A stretch of DNA of 64,000 nt from assembly GCA_964526785.1 (NCBI GenBank), contig CAZGMJ010000014.1:35627-99626 (forward strand), written 5' to 3'. This stretch comes from CAZGMJ01 sp964526785 (lineage in GTDB: Bacteria; Planctomycetota; Phycisphaerae; Sedimentisphaerales; Anaerobacaceae). Below the pieces are notes generated by a model that worked only from the letters and a program-made list of their open reading frames with translations, ran no database searches and was not told the origin of the DNA. Below are positions 7,374-16,782 of this stretch, piece by piece (the stretch's first letter is position 1; every line of letters begins with the position of its first letter). A program made the translations under genes and the position numbers.

Positions 7374-9812
7374 CTACTTCACCCGCAACTTATACAGATT
7401 GATACTCAATGGTTCGACCGTTACCGTCTCTGTAAGGTCAACATCGTCCGTCTGCTCGATGGCAACATTGGGCTTTTCGCCGGGATTGTTGTACGCCATG
7501 GGGTCGTCGCCCGTGATCAGCCATCGCTGCGCGTCGCCGCGTGTCTCGACGCCTTCGATGCCGATATCCAGCATGTACGTATCCCACGTCGGATTCACAA
7601 TCGCCACCGTAAGGTAATCTTTGTCATCGGTCAGTGCCGCGCTGACATCGAGCGGTCCTTCCATTTCGCCGACCGCCACCGGAAGCTCGCCGAAGTGCTC
7701 ACGATACAGCTTCAATGGCAGCGCCGTGGTGGCGAAGCCGGCGGCGGTTTTGGTTGTCTTGATGCACCCGATTACGTTGACCGTCTGGGCATAATTGGCC
7801 ATGAAGTAGATATCGCTGTTGCGGAAGTATTCGTGCAGCCCGGCCGCGATGCCCAGGGCGTCTTTCAGGAAGTACCGCGTTCCCAGTTCGCCGTACAGGT
7901 GCGGCCCGTACCAGTAATTCCATTCGTCCAGCGCTACGCGAATATCCTTGCCCTCCAGCGCATCAATCGTCCGGCGGTACTCGCGATGGGCGTCGGCGAT
8001 CCGCTTGACCTGGTTCGGAATCTGCCGTACGTGCTCGACCAGATCGCCGCGATTCTGGCAATAGAAGTGCTCGCTGATCAGGTCCATGTGCTCGGCGCAG
8101 TTGCGAAGCATGCCGCGCGACCAGTCCCCTGCGTTGCCGACGGCAATAGTCTTGATCGTAGGGTCGACCTCGCGCATCTTCTGTTCGACCTGGTTGTGCT
8201 TGAGCACGTAGTGCTCGAGCCGCATGTACCCCAACTGCCAACTGCCGAACATCTCGTTGCCCACGCACCACCACTTGACGTTGTACGCGTTCTTGTGCCC
8301 GTTCTCCGCCCGCAGCTTGCCCATCCGCGTCCTGGTCGAACCGTTGGCGTATTCGACCTCGGCTGCGGCCGAATAGGCGTCGCCGAAACCGGTGTTGACG
8401 CAGATCATCGGCTCGGCTCCGATCAACCTGCACAGCCGGACAAATTCGTCGAGACCTACGTCGTTCGTCTCAATCCCCGTCCAGGCCGGATTGGTCCGCG
8501 TCGGCCGCTTGTCCGGATCGCCAAGCCCGTCGCGCCAGTCATACCCGCTGACGAAGTTGCCGCCCGGCCAGCGATACACGGGGGAATCCAACTGTCGCAG
8601 CAATTCCAGTGTATCGGCGCGAAAGCCGTCGATATTGTCCGCGGGCATCAGCGAGACCGCTCCGATCCGAAACGACCCTTCGCCGGTTCCCACGATTTCA
8701 AGTCTGCCGTTATCGGTATTCGCGCCGCTGGTAAACCGCAGTGGATACTTCTTGTACTTGCCGCCCAGCTTCTTGATGGTCACGGTCTCGCGATCCTCCT
8801 CGCCCGGCCCCCAGGCCAGACTGACCATAATCGTGCCGGCTTTCGAGCCTGCCAACACGATCCGCCCCTCGTATTTCTTGCCCGCAAGCAGTCCCAAGTT
8901 TTCCTGATAGATGCCTTGTGGCTGCTCGCCTGAAAGCCGGATCAGTGGCGAATGTTCGCCCGCGTACGCAGCCTCTTCAACCATTGCCGCCGTACCGTCG
9001 GGGCCGATCACCTTCCAGGGCGAGCCCGCCAGCACGCGCGCCTGCGCACCGGTCATGCGCCAGATATCTCCCTCAGCCGGTACCGGGAAATAGAACTTGC
9101 GATCCTCCAGCATCTCCGCCCAGATTCCGCCGTAAATGCACCGCCCCAGATGCTCGATGAATTGCCCGTATATATAGGGCGAGATCGCCTCGCCGCTGAC
9201 CTGCCCGGCGTCAATCGTCAAAGCCGCTTCGATTGTCTCGGCAGTGTGCTCGACCTTCTCCAGCACCGTCAGTTCCACGTCGTCGAACCACGCTTTACCC
9301 GTTGCATTGCCCCATCCGCCGAACAGACAGTTGATCTGCAGCGTCCCGCCGGTCGCCTCGAACTCCGTGGCCACCTGTGTCCAGTCCGTCGTGCCGCGCA
9401 CCGCTTCGGTCCGAACGCTCTGCATGTTGTGAACGTTCAGCAGCGCACCGCGTCCGCCTTCACTCCTTTCGACGTTCTCCGTCTTAATCCACGCCGAAAG
9501 CCGATACCGGTAATAGGGCTTGACCGTCACCATTTGCGACCAGCTCGCATCCGCTCCATCGGCTGACTCGATCATCACGCTGTGCGAGCCGGTCCGGCCG
9601 ACCGATGCATAACCGAAATCGGCCCGCCCATCCCACGTGGTCGTCGACCAATCCGCCGGCTTTTGCCCGTCGGCCCGCTCGAAGGACGAATTCTGGAGCA
9701 GATTCTCCCCGGCCGCCGCTTCGGCCGCCCAGAATGCTGCGTTCCCGCACCAACCAATTACCAGAATACACACCGCAAATGAAACGATTCGTTGTCTTCT
9801 CAATGTGGCCAT
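7374..9812 (-). CDS. Secreted alpha-L-arabinofuranosidase, GH51, with N-terminal CBM-like domain
   Basis: A protein of 812 residues with a signal peptide (MATLRRQRIVSF, hydrophobic core, AAEAAAG). The start at 9812 is chosen because AGGAGG lies 8 bases upstream; an in-frame ATG further upstream has no site. Residues about 35-185 form a CBM4_9-like beta-sandwich (ENLLQNSSFE, then AWFDDVEL). The GH51 part begins near SPYIYGQFIEHLGR. The acid/base Glu is expected at E520 (WWCVGNEMFGSW) and the nucleophile at E630 (VALDEWNYW). The enzyme removes arabinofuranose from arabinan, arabinoxylan or pectin side chains. It shares its direction with the leu block but is 221 bases past leuB, so it probably has its own promoter. 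Confidence 0.92.
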   Translation of the reverse strand: MATLRRQRIVSFAVCILVIGWCGNAAFWAAEAAAGENLLQNSSFERADGQKPADWSTTTWDGRADFGYASVGRTGSHSVMIESADGADASWSQMVTVKPYYRYRLSAWIKTENVERSEGGRGALLNVHNMQSVRTEAVRGTTDWTQVATEFEATGGTLQINCLFGGWGNATGKAWFDDVELTVLEKVEHTAETIEAALTIDAGQVSGEAISPYIYGQFIEHLGRCIYGGIWAEMLEDRKFYFPVPAEGDIWRMTGAQARVLAGSPWKVIGPDGTAAMVEEAAYAGEHSPLIRLSGEQPQGIYQENLGLLAGKKYEGRIVLAGSKAGTIMVSLAWGPGEEDRETVTIKKLGGKYKKYPLRFTSGANTDNGRLEIVGTGEGSFRIGAVSLMPADNIDGFRADTLELLRQLDSPVYRWPGGNFVSGYDWRDGLGDPDKRPTRTNPAWTGIETNDVGLDEFVRLCRLIGAEPMICVNTGFGDAYSAAAEVEYANGSTRTRMGKLRAENGHKNAYNVKWWCVGNEMFGSWQLGYMRLEHYVLKHNQVEQKMREVDPTIKTIAVGNAGDWSRGMLRNCAEHMDLISEHFYCQNRGDLVEHVRQIPNQVKRIADAHREYRRTIDALEGKDIRVALDEWNYWYGPHLYGELGTRYFLKDALGIAAGLHEYFRNSDIYFMANYAQTVNVIGCIKTTKTAAGFATTALPLKLYREHFGELPVAVGEMEGPLDVSAALTDDKDYLTVAIVNPTWDTYMLDIGIEGVETRGDAQRWLITGDDPMAYNNPGEKPNVAIEQTDDVDLTETVTVEPLSINLYKLRVK

Positions 9813-9996
9813 AAAAAAACCTCCTTCACAATATACATGCAGACCAGGGCCTTTTCGCCGTCCATTCACTTCGACGGTTTTATCGACCCACCATTATAGG
9901 CGGCCTCCGCGCATTTGCGAGTTCTACTTCCGGGGCTCTCTTTACGCCGATCAACGCATACGGCATATGACGCGAACTGACTCAGCGCATAAAGAA

Positions 9997-10020
9997 GGCG
10001 CCGACGGTGCCGCCGGCGCC
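9997..10020 (-). terminator. Candidate terminator after leuB
   Basis: Inverted repeat GGCGCCG ... CGGCGCC (7-base arms, 10-base loop) starting 14 bases past the leuB stop. On the minus strand it is followed by TTCTTTATG, a weak U-tract, so termination strength is uncertain. Confidence 0.5.
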
Positions 10021-10033
10021 CATTCAAGTTTAA

Positions 10034-11119
10034 CTAACCTGCAACGCGCTGGGCCACGAGGTCCCCGACTTCGCTCGTCGAGTAGCCCATGCGGCCGGCC
10101 TGCATGCTTTCGAGCTTATTGGCGGTAACGTCCATCACCGCCTGCTCGATCTTGTCTGCGGCCTTTTCCTCACCCAGCGTTGCCAGCATCATCTGCGCCG
10201 AGCATATGGCTGCGAGCGGATTGATCACGCCCTGACCCGTGTACTTCGGTGCGCTGCCGCCGATCGGCTCGAACATGCTCACGCCCTCGGGGTTGATATT
10301 CCCGCCGGCCGCAATGCCCATGCCGCCCTGAATCATCGCACCGAGGTCCGTAATGATATCGCCGAACATATTGCCCGTAACCAGCACGTCGAACCACTCG
10401 GGGTTCTTGACCATCCACATGCACGTCGCGTCGACATGATAGTAATCCCGCCGAATATCCGGATACTCCGCCTTTCCCATCTCATGGAAAGCCCGCTCCC
10501 AGAGATCGTACACGTACGTCAGCACATTTGTCTTGCCGCACAGTCCGAGCGTGTTTTCCTTGCCCTTGCCCCGGGCCTTCTTACCGTGTTTGCTCGCGTA
10601 CTCGAAGGCATATTTCAGACATCGGTCCACCTGGTGCCGCGTATAGACCGCCGACTGCACCGCCACCTCGTGCGGCGTGCCCTTCATCGTAAAGCCGCCC
10701 GTGCCCGTGTAGAGGTCGCCCGTATTCTCGCGCACCACCACGAAGTCGATCTCGTCGGGCCCTTTGTCCTTCACCGGTGTTGGGACGCCCGGATACAGTT
10801 TGACCGGCCGCAGATTGATATACTGATCCAGCGCGAACCGCGCCTTGAGCAGAATTCCCTTCTCCAGAATTCCCGGCGCCACGTCCGGATGCCCGATAGC
10901 CCCGAGCAGAATCGCATCGAAGCCCCGAAGCTCCTCGATCGCACTGTCGGGCAGCGTCTCGCCCGTACGTTTATACCGTTCGCCCCCGAAATCGAAATCC
11001 GTCAGGTCCGTTTTGAACCCGAACACATCCGCAGCAGCCTTCAACACCTTCACCGCCTCTACGGTCACCTCAGGCCCGGTTCCGTCGCCGGGCATCACTG
11101 CAATCTTATACGTCGCCAT
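10034..11119 (-). CDS. leuB: 3-isopropylmalate dehydrogenase
   Basis: A protein of 361 residues spanning the whole isopropylmalate/isocitrate dehydrogenase family: YKIAVMPGDGTGPEV at the start, NLRPVKLYPG, VVRENTGDLYTG (substrate-binding loop), the metal-binding region GDIITDLGA and GSAPKYTGQGVINPLA near the cofactor site. It oxidises and decarboxylates 3-isopropylmalate with NAD+ in leucine synthesis. AAAGGA is 5 bases before the ATG. It is the last leu gene in the block, separated from leuD by a sulfatase and a GH28-like gene. The NTGDLYTG motif is the Leu-type (LeuB) rather than the tartrate- or homoisocitrate-type loop, though these families overlap. Confidence 0.93.
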   Translation of the reverse strand: MATYKIAVMPGDGTGPEVTVEAVKVLKAAADVFGFKTDLTDFDFGGERYKRTGETLPDSAIEELRGFDAILLGAIGHPDVAPGILEKGILLKARFALDQYINLRPVKLYPGVPTPVKDKGPDEIDFVVVRENTGDLYTGTGGFTMKGTPHEVAVQSAVYTRHQVDRCLKYAFEYASKHGKKARGKGKENTLGLCGKTNVLTYVYDLWERAFHEMGKAEYPDIRRDYYHVDATCMWMVKNPEWFDVLVTGNMFGDIITDLGAMIQGGMGIAAGGNINPEGVSMFEPIGGSAPKYTGQGVINPLAAICSAQMMLATLGEEKAADKIEQAVMDVTANKLESMQAGRMGYSTSEVGDLVAQRVAG

Positions 11120-11184
11120 CTTGTCCTTTCATCATGAATTCTGTAAATCACCTTGTATCCGAACAACCGCGGTCGCGGCAAAAT

Positions 11185-12717
11185 CTATCTCCCACCGGAC
11201 CCTATAAACATTATATCCTTTACTTTGTCCACATTAAAATTCCCACGCTGCGCATCCCAGATCTGCATTCCATTGAACGTGAGATTCTCGATCAGTACGC
11301 CTTCCACGGTGTGCTCGGCGTCATAGCCGATTAGATACGATTTCGGCATTCGCTTGCCAAAGACCTGCACGTTCTTCAGGTAGACGTTGCGAATATGCCC
11401 GCGATTCTTCGCGAACTTGACTCGCTCGGCGCCCTCGACGGGCACCCATTGACCGCCGGGGCTTCGCCTGCGGTCCGGATTCTTGCGATGCAGTTCCCAC
11501 GGGCAGTCCGCGCTGTAAATCGAAAGCCCCACGCGCAGTTCGAGCAGTTTGTCGCGCGAGTCCTCGACACGGATGTCCTCGAACCGGATCCGCTCAACGG
11601 TAGCGTAGTCACCGTTGTGAATCGTAAACGTTCCGCCCCGCTCGACGTGGATGATATCGCAGTTCTTAAACGTCACGTCGCTGACGGACTCGGTCTGCAG
11701 CTCGAACCCGATCTCCATCGCGTTGCCCCATTCAGCGTTCCACAGCACCGAATCGACCACATTGACGTTCCGCACGTCGCGCATTCCGCTTTGCGCTTCG
11801 GTCTGGAAATAGCCGGGCGATGCCTTGACCGCGATGCAGTCGTCCTTGGTTCGCAGAAAGGACCGCGATACGGTCAGATTGTGACACCCGACAATATCCA
11901 CTCCGTCATCGTTGTCTCGCCAGCCCACGATTTTGACGTTGTTGATCAGCACATCATCCGTTTTTACCGGGACAAGGGTCCAGCCGTAGCTGTTGAGGAT
12001 AATAATGCCGTCCATCAGAACGTTCGCGCACTCGACAAACTCCACCATTCGCGTCTTGTAGTCGCGATGGCTGCCGTCGAGAATGCCTCGACCCATTACG
12101 CGCACGTTCTGAGCCCCCGACGCCCGAATCCGGCCGCGCACAATCGCTCCGCCGGCGATGTACACCGTCTCGTTACTGTCCACCCGTATCTCGCCGGCGT
12201 CGTGAATTCTGCCGCCTTCGAAATAGTGCACGCCTTCGTCTCCGGGTTGTGGCCGTTTGCCTTCGAAGGGACTGGCGAAGATCAGCAAAGGCCGCTCGAT
12301 ATCCCCGTCGAGTTCGATGCTGAAATTACCGGGCCGGTCCAGAACGAACTGTATCGTGCCATTCTGCACCGTGTGGGCAATCTTTCTGCTTGTGGGCCGA
12401 ATATCGACCTGTTCAAACCGCCGCTTTGGAACAACTGTTACGGTAATCTTGCCGCCAAACGAAAAGTAGGCGAACGCTCCAACCTCTGAATCATACACGG
12501 CCACCTCCTGCGTGCCCGCTTTCACCGTGAAGTCGTCCGCCAGATCCGCTCCGGTCGGTGCCGGATAGACCACGATCTCACCCGCGTTCGCGCCGCTACT
12601 CAAAAGGATCAACAGCAGGCCTGCTACAGCAACGCAGCTATGCAATCCGTTGTTTACGTGTGTATCGTCGGTGTTTTTTCTCATCTCATTACCCAATGTC
12701 TTACTAATATCAGTCAC
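11185..12717 (-). CDS. Secreted GH28-like pectinase (right-handed beta-helix)
   Basis: Up to 510 residues from GTG 12717; ATG 12684 is an equally possible start. The signal peptide covers SCVAVAGLLLILLSSGANA. An N-terminal beta domain of about 130 residues is followed by beta-helix coils (ASGAQNVRVMGRGILDGS). The polygalacturonase signature region is present as NDDGVDI, then RTKDDCIAVKA, which supply the catalytic aspartates, with GNAMEIGFE further on. GH28 enzymes hydrolyse polygalacturonan or related pectin parts; planctomycete members may act on other uronic or sulfated chains. The coding region begins 7 bases after the sulfatase stop, so the two are surely co-transcribed and may share a substrate. 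GH49/GH87-type helices are less likely alternatives. Confidence 0.75.
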   Translation of the reverse strand: MTDISKTLGNEMRKNTDDTHVNNGLHSCVAVAGLLLILLSSGANAGEIVVYPAPTGADLADDFTVKAGTQEVAVYDSEVGAFAYFSFGGKITVTVVPKRRFEQVDIRPTSRKIAHTVQNGTIQFVLDRPGNFSIELDGDIERPLLIFASPFEGKRPQPGDEGVHYFEGGRIHDAGEIRVDSNETVYIAGGAIVRGRIRASGAQNVRVMGRGILDGSHRDYKTRMVEFVECANVLMDGIIILNSYGWTLVPVKTDDVLINNVKIVGWRDNDDGVDIVGCHNLTVSRSFLRTKDDCIAVKASPGYFQTEAQSGMRDVRNVNVVDSVLWNAEWGNAMEIGFELQTESVSDVTFKNCDIIHVERGGTFTIHNGDYATVERIRFEDIRVEDSRDKLLELRVGLSIYSADCPWELHRKNPDRRRSPGGQWVPVEGAERVKFAKNRGHIRNVYLKNVQVFGKRMPKSYLIGYDAEHTVEGVLIENLTFNGMQIWDAQRGNFNVDKVKDIMFIGSGGR

Positions 12718-12724
12718 AGTCGAC

Positions 12725-14194
12725 TCATTCTTTCAGCGGTCGCAATTGTCCGGGCCTCGGCACGGTCGCCCCCACGTTGTCGAGCCACCGATGCAGCATC
12801 CTGTACAACTGGGCCGTCTTCTCAGGCATCTGTGCCGCCAGATCGTTGGTCTCGCCGATATCCTCCTTGAGGTTATACAGCTCGACGGATCGCGTCTCGT
12901 ACCACTCGATCAACTTGAAATCGCCCGCTCGAACGGCCGCACTCGGCCTGCTGTTACTTCCGTGATAATGCGGATAGTGCCAGTAAATGGCCTCGCGCTC
13001 CAACCCGCCTCGCTGCTTCAGCAGAGGAACGATGCTGACGCCGTCGACGTGTTGACCGGGCCGTGCCTTCAGCCCCGCCATCTCCAGCATCGTCGGGTAG
13101 AAATCCGTGCTGACCACCGGTTCGGTGCAGATACTTGCGGCCTGCACTACCCCGGGCCACTTGACGATCATCGGTTCGCGAATCCCACCTTCGTACACCC
13201 ACCCCTTGCCTGCTCGAAGCGGAACGTTCGACGTAGGCAGGTTCCGCGCGCGGGACTTGGTGGAAAGTCCGCCGTTGTCGGACATGAAGATCACAATCGT
13301 ATCCTCCTCCAGTCCCAGTTCGCGGACTTTCCGCAGTACGCGCCCGACGCTTTGGTCTACGCTCTGGACCATGCCGGCAAAGACCGGATTGTCCTGGATC
13401 TGTTTGGTCTGGGCGTCGCGCTCGGCAACAACCGCGGGACGTTTCCTCGGCGGCATGCCTTCGGCCTTGGCGCTGTACTTCTCCACAAGCTCCTCCTTGG
13501 CCTGCAAAGGCGTATGCACCGCATAGTGTGAAAGATAGAGCAGGAAGGGGCCGTCTTTGTTCGCATCGAGGAAATCCAGCGCCTCATCCGTCAGTCGATC
13601 CGTCAGATATTCTCCCTTCTGACCACCCGGCGGCATTGTCTCCAATTCGCGCTTGCCGCGTTTGTACGGATAGAAATAGGTGGGCGGTGCGCCGGACCAG
13701 TCGCCGGCGATGTTCACATCGAAACCCTGCTTGTCGGGATAGTAGTCCGCGCGGTCCGCTTCGCGCGACGAGAGATGCCACTTGCCGACGAATCCGGTTG
13801 CGTATCCCGCCTCCTTCAGTGCCTCGGCTATCGTCACCTCCTCCAGCGCCATGCGATCCTCGTATGCCACGGGCTTTTGCGAGGCGCCGATCCACTGCGT
13901 AATACCGAGCCTGGCCGGATACTTGCCCGTCATGATGCTGGCCCGCGTTGGCGAGCAGACCGGACACGCCGCGTATGCATCGGTGAAGCGCATCCCTTCC
14001 TGGGCCAGCGCATCGATATGCGGCGTTTCATAGAACCGACTGCCGTAACAACTCAGGTCGGTCCAGCCCATATCGTCGATCAGAAAGAACACGAAGTTCG
14101 GCCGTTGGCTGCGCCGCTGGGCGAAGGCATTGCCGCCAGTCGCAGCCAGCACTGCACCGCAGCCCAGCGCCTTGAGAAAATCGCGTCGATGCAT
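12725..14194 (-). CDS. Tat-exported type I sulfatase
   Basis: A protein of 489 residues. The leader MHRRDFLKALG is a twin-arginine-type signal. FFLIDDMGWTDLSCYGS supplies the two metal-binding Asp residues, and the modified-cysteine motif C-S-P-T-R (Cys near residue 80, in CPVCSPTRASIMTG) is the formylglycine site of sulfatase family S1. FMSDNGG and WVYEGGIREPMIVKWPG are further family motifs. It removes sulfate esters from polysaccharides and needs a formylglycine-generating enzyme that is not in this window. I prefer ATG 14194, with AGGGA upstream, over the adjacent GTG 14197. It is translationally close to the GH28-like gene and inserted between leuD and leuB. Confidence 0.93.
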   Translation of the reverse strand: MHRRDFLKALGCGAVLAATGGNAFAQRRSQRPNFVFFLIDDMGWTDLSCYGSRFYETPHIDALAQEGMRFTDAYAACPVCSPTRASIMTGKYPARLGITQWIGASQKPVAYEDRMALEEVTIAEALKEAGYATGFVGKWHLSSREADRADYYPDKQGFDVNIAGDWSGAPPTYFYPYKRGKRELETMPPGGQKGEYLTDRLTDEALDFLDANKDGPFLLYLSHYAVHTPLQAKEELVEKYSAKAEGMPPRKRPAVVAERDAQTKQIQDNPVFAGMVQSVDQSVGRVLRKVRELGLEEDTIVIFMSDNGGLSTKSRARNLPTSNVPLRAGKGWVYEGGIREPMIVKWPGVVQAASICTEPVVSTDFYPTMLEMAGLKARPGQHVDGVSIVPLLKQRGGLEREAIYWHYPHYHGSNSRPSAAVRAGDFKLIEWYETRSVELYNLKEDIGETNDLAAQMPEKTAQLYRMLHRWLDNVGATVPRPGQLRPLKE

Positions 14195-14227
14195 CACAGG
14201 TCCCTTAAGCAGATCGCGTATGCGTTT

Positions 14228-14713
14228 CTATGTCTTGCGCTTGCTGATGTGATCGAGCAGTCCGCCGTCCCGAATGATATCCAATGCAAAATCGGGCAGT
14301 GGGCTAAATGATATATCCACGCCGCGGGTCGCATCCTTTATCAGCCCGGCGTCATAATCGATCTCGATCTCGTCGCCGTCGTTGATTTTGTCTATGGCCT
14401 CGGCTGATTCGATCAGATAGAATCCGCAGTTGATCGCATTGCGATAGAAGATCCGTGCGAAGGATTTGGCGATCACCGCCTGGACTTTGGCCCCGCGAAT
14501 CGCCCAGACCGCGTGCTCGCGCGACGAGCCGCACCCGAAATCCTCGCCCGCAACAATCACATCGCCCTCGCCGGCCTTTGCGACAAAATCTTTGTCGAGG
14601 TCCTCCATGCAGTGCCTCGCCAACTCCTGCTCATCGTCCGTATTCAAGTACCTCGCCGGTATGATCTCGTCCGTATTAACATGGTCTCGTTTATAAACAT
14701 GCGCTTTTGCCAT
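14228..14713 (-). CDS. leuD: 3-isopropylmalate dehydratase small subunit
   Basis: A protein of 161 residues: HVNTDEIIPARYLN at the start and GEDFGCGSSREHAVWAIRGA in the middle, the swivel-domain motif of aconitase-family small subunits. With LeuC it isomerises 2-isopropylmalate to 3-isopropylmalate. The short length (about 160 residues, against about 200 in E. coli) goes with the shorter LeuC and points to the archaeal/anaerobe-type LeuCD rather than the enterobacterial type. GGAG lies about 10 bases before the ATG. A four-helix-bundle gene and a small membrane protein gene separate it from leuC. Confidence 0.93.
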   Translation of the reverse strand: MAKAHVYKRDHVNTDEIIPARYLNTDDEQELARHCMEDLDKDFVAKAGEGDVIVAGEDFGCGSSREHAVWAIRGAKVQAVIAKSFARIFYRNAINCGFYLIESAEAIDKINDGDEIEIDYDAGLIKDATRGVDISFSPLPDFALDIIRDGGLLDHISKRKT

Positions 14714-14817
14714 ATCTTTATCACTCCATCAAATGTGCTCTGCCAGTGCAAAGCACGAAATGCGAATATCGAAATCCTAAACAATTTTCAAAACTCAAAA
14801 CGATAAATCCAAAACAC

Positions 14818-15180
14818 TCACTTACTCTTCTGCAGGATTGCACCGAAGATCTTCATTAGCTCAGTCGCTTCGTTGGCCAAACATTGGCGTGCTTTTTCTT
14901 GTAGTGAGCCGTCGATGGTCACCAGATTGAGCCAGTAGCAACTTTCTTTTGCCTCTTTACGACATACTTTGATTCTCATCACGAAGTCTTTCTTACTCAA
15001 GGCCTCGTTTGCCTCAATGTAGTTGGCTCCGACCGAGCCTGATGATCTGACCAATTGCTTGCCGTCCTCAAAGTTGGCCGTGCTCTTTGGCAGACTGCTG
15101 ACAAATGCCCGCACCTGCCGGGCAAACGCCAGTGTCCTGTCCTCCAAGTCGTACTGCTTTGAACTTTGAGCTTTGGTCAT
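14818..15180 (-). CDS. Four helix bundle protein (S23 / 23S rRNA intervening-sequence family)
   Basis: A protein of 120 residues, all helical by composition. Motifs of the family are present: YDLEDRTLAFARQVRAF, QLVRSSGSVGANYIEAN and KVCRKEAKESCYWL. The family was first found encoded in intervening sequences of 23S rRNA genes, but most members sit alone in chromosomes and have no known activity. Here it lies between leuC and leuD with no rRNA nearby. The ribosome site is weak. These genes are patchily distributed and often transferred, so its place inside the leu operon looks like an insertion. Function unknown. Confidence 0.85.
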   Translation of the reverse strand: MTKAQSSKQYDLEDRTLAFARQVRAFVSSLPKSTANFEDGKQLVRSSGSVGANYIEANEALSKKDFVMRIKVCRKEAKESCYWLNLVTIDGSLQEKARQCLANEATELMKIFGAILQKSK

Positions 15181-15224
15181 TAGTTCTATTTCGTACTGCG
15201 GCTATTCGCCTTCAGAGTTTACGT

Positions 15225-15383
15225 TTATGGTTCTGATTGCTGCTGTCGCATTGGGCCCGGTCGCCAAGTTCTGTCCGGCCCCAGCACGTAGCCGAGCAGC
15301 AGAAGAAGAAGGAACGCAACAACTGCAATCACAAGCAGTATCTTCTTTCTCTTCCTGAACCATTTCATCAAAGATCGCGACAT
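15225..15383 (-). CDS. Small single-pass membrane protein (52 aa)
   Basis: A 52-codon gene. It begins MSRSLMKWFRKRKK, a strongly basic head, followed by a hydrophobic helix (residues about 15-30, ending in six leucines) and a short tail GYVLGPDRTWRPGPM. AGGGAG is 7 bases upstream of the ATG, a good ribosome site. The basic head predicts an N-in orientation. It starts about 95 bases after leuC and ends 44 bases before the four-helix-bundle gene, all in one direction. I recognise no family; the support is the ribosome site, the membrane helix and the clean fit between neighbours. Confidence 0.55.
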   Translation of the reverse strand: MSRSLMKWFRKRKKILLVIAVVAFLLLLLLGYVLGPDRTWRPGPMRQQQSEP

Positions 15384-15478
15384 TCGCTTACTCCCTCAAT
15401 TCGAGTCGCTCGTTTTGATATTTGAGTTCACGTCATTCGTATTTGTTTCGTGTTTCGATATTCTGATTTCGAGTTTGC

Positions 15479-16741
15479 TTACAGAAAGCTTCTCGGATCT
15501 GTAAGCTTGCCTTCGACAGCGCTTGCCGCTGCTGTGGCGGGACTTGCCAGGTATACTTCGCTTTCGGGGCTTCCCATGCGGCCGACGAAATTGCGGTTGG
15601 TTGTGCTGATGCACTTTTCGCCTGCGGCCAGGATGCCCATGAATCCGCCGAGGCATGCTCCGCACGTTGGTGCCGCGACTACACAGCCGGCTTCATAAAA
15701 GATGTCGAACAGCCCTTCTTCCTGGGCCTGCTTCCAGATCACAGGCGTAGCCGGCACGATCAGCGTTCGGATGGCAACGCTTTTGCCTTTGAGTATCCGC
15801 CCCGCCAGGCGCAGATCTTCGATCCGTCCGTTCGTGCAACTGCCGATATACGCCTGGTCCATCGCCATGCCGGCGCACTGGCCAATGGCAACCCCGCCGC
15901 TCGGTAAATGCGGCAGGGCCACCATCGGCTCAAGACTCGAACAATCGAACTCTTCGGTCGTCACGTACTCCGCATCCGCATCCGACTCGAACACCGTGTA
16001 TTGCCGGTTGTCGGTCAAATGCGAATCGAGATAGTCTTTGGTGACGTCGTCAAATCCGATGATTCCGTTCTTTGCCCCCGCTTCGATCGCCATATTCGTC
16101 ATTGTCATTCGGGCTTCGGCCGACATATCCGCCAGCGCCGGGCCGACGAACTCCATCGCCCGGTACAGGGCCCCGTCGGTTCCGATCCGGGCGATGACCG
16201 CCAGAATCACATCCTTGCTGTACACGCCCTCCTGCAGCGATCCGTTCAGCACGAACTTCATCGACGCCGGCACCTTGAACCATAGTTCGCCCGTCGCAAT
16301 CGCCGCCGCCAGATCAGTCGAGCCGATTCCCGTACTGAACGCCGCAAACGCACCGTACGTGCATGTATGCGAATCGCCGCCGACGATTACCTCGCCCGGC
16401 CGAATATGTCCCTGTTCGGGCAGCAGCGCGTGGCACACACCCGCCCGACCGATTTTGTAGTAATGCTTGATCTTGTGCCGCGTGGCCCACTCGTCCAGCC
16501 GTTTGAGCAGTTCGGCGCTCTTGATATCCTTGGGCGGCTGAAAATGATCGGGCGTCACCACGATCTTCTCCGGATCGAAAACCTTATCGATTCCTTTCTC
16601 CCTGAGCATCGCAATCGCCGGCGGCGTCGTCACATCGTGACACATCACCACGTCGATTTTTGCGTCCACCAACTCCCCGGCCTGCACCTGCTCGCGCCCG
16701 GCCGCCTTCGCCAATATCTTCTCCGTTATCGTCATTGCCAT
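15479..16741 (-). CDS. leuC: 3-isopropylmalate dehydratase large subunit
   Basis: A protein of 420 residues of the aconitase superfamily. GGDSHTCTYGAFAAFSTGIGSTD is a substrate and cofactor segment. The [4Fe-4S] ligands are expected at C302 (GSCTNGR), C360 and C363 (TCGACLG). The length of about 420 places it with archaeal/anaerobe-type LeuC rather than the E. coli type of about 466. With LeuD it carries out the second step of leucine synthesis. An alternative start is the ATG two codons in. It lies 41 bases after the methyltransferase stop, so leuC may depend on transcription through the restriction-modification genes. Confidence 0.93.
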   Translation of the reverse strand: MAMTITEKILAKAAGREQVQAGELVDAKIDVVMCHDVTTPPAIAMLREKGIDKVFDPEKIVVTPDHFQPPKDIKSAELLKRLDEWATRHKIKHYYKIGRAGVCHALLPEQGHIRPGEVIVGGDSHTCTYGAFAAFSTGIGSTDLAAAIATGELWFKVPASMKFVLNGSLQEGVYSKDVILAVIARIGTDGALYRAMEFVGPALADMSAEARMTMTNMAIEAGAKNGIIGFDDVTKDYLDSHLTDNRQYTVFESDADAEYVTTEEFDCSSLEPMVALPHLPSGGVAIGQCAGMAMDQAYIGSCTNGRIEDLRLAGRILKGKSVAIRTLIVPATPVIWKQAQEEGLFDIFYEAGCVVAAPTCGACLGGFMGILAAGEKCISTTNRNFVGRMGSPESEVYLASPATAAASAVEGKLTDPRSFL

Positions 16742-16782
16742 GATCGTTGTCTCTTCTATTATGATTGCCTTCGGTTTACCAC

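Noticed and set aside
7134..8933. Long plus-strand open frame of about 599 codons opposite the GH51 gene
   Set aside because: It lies antisense to a clear GH51 enzyme with catalytic motifs, has no ribosome site, and its translation shows no domain. A shadow of GC-rich coding.
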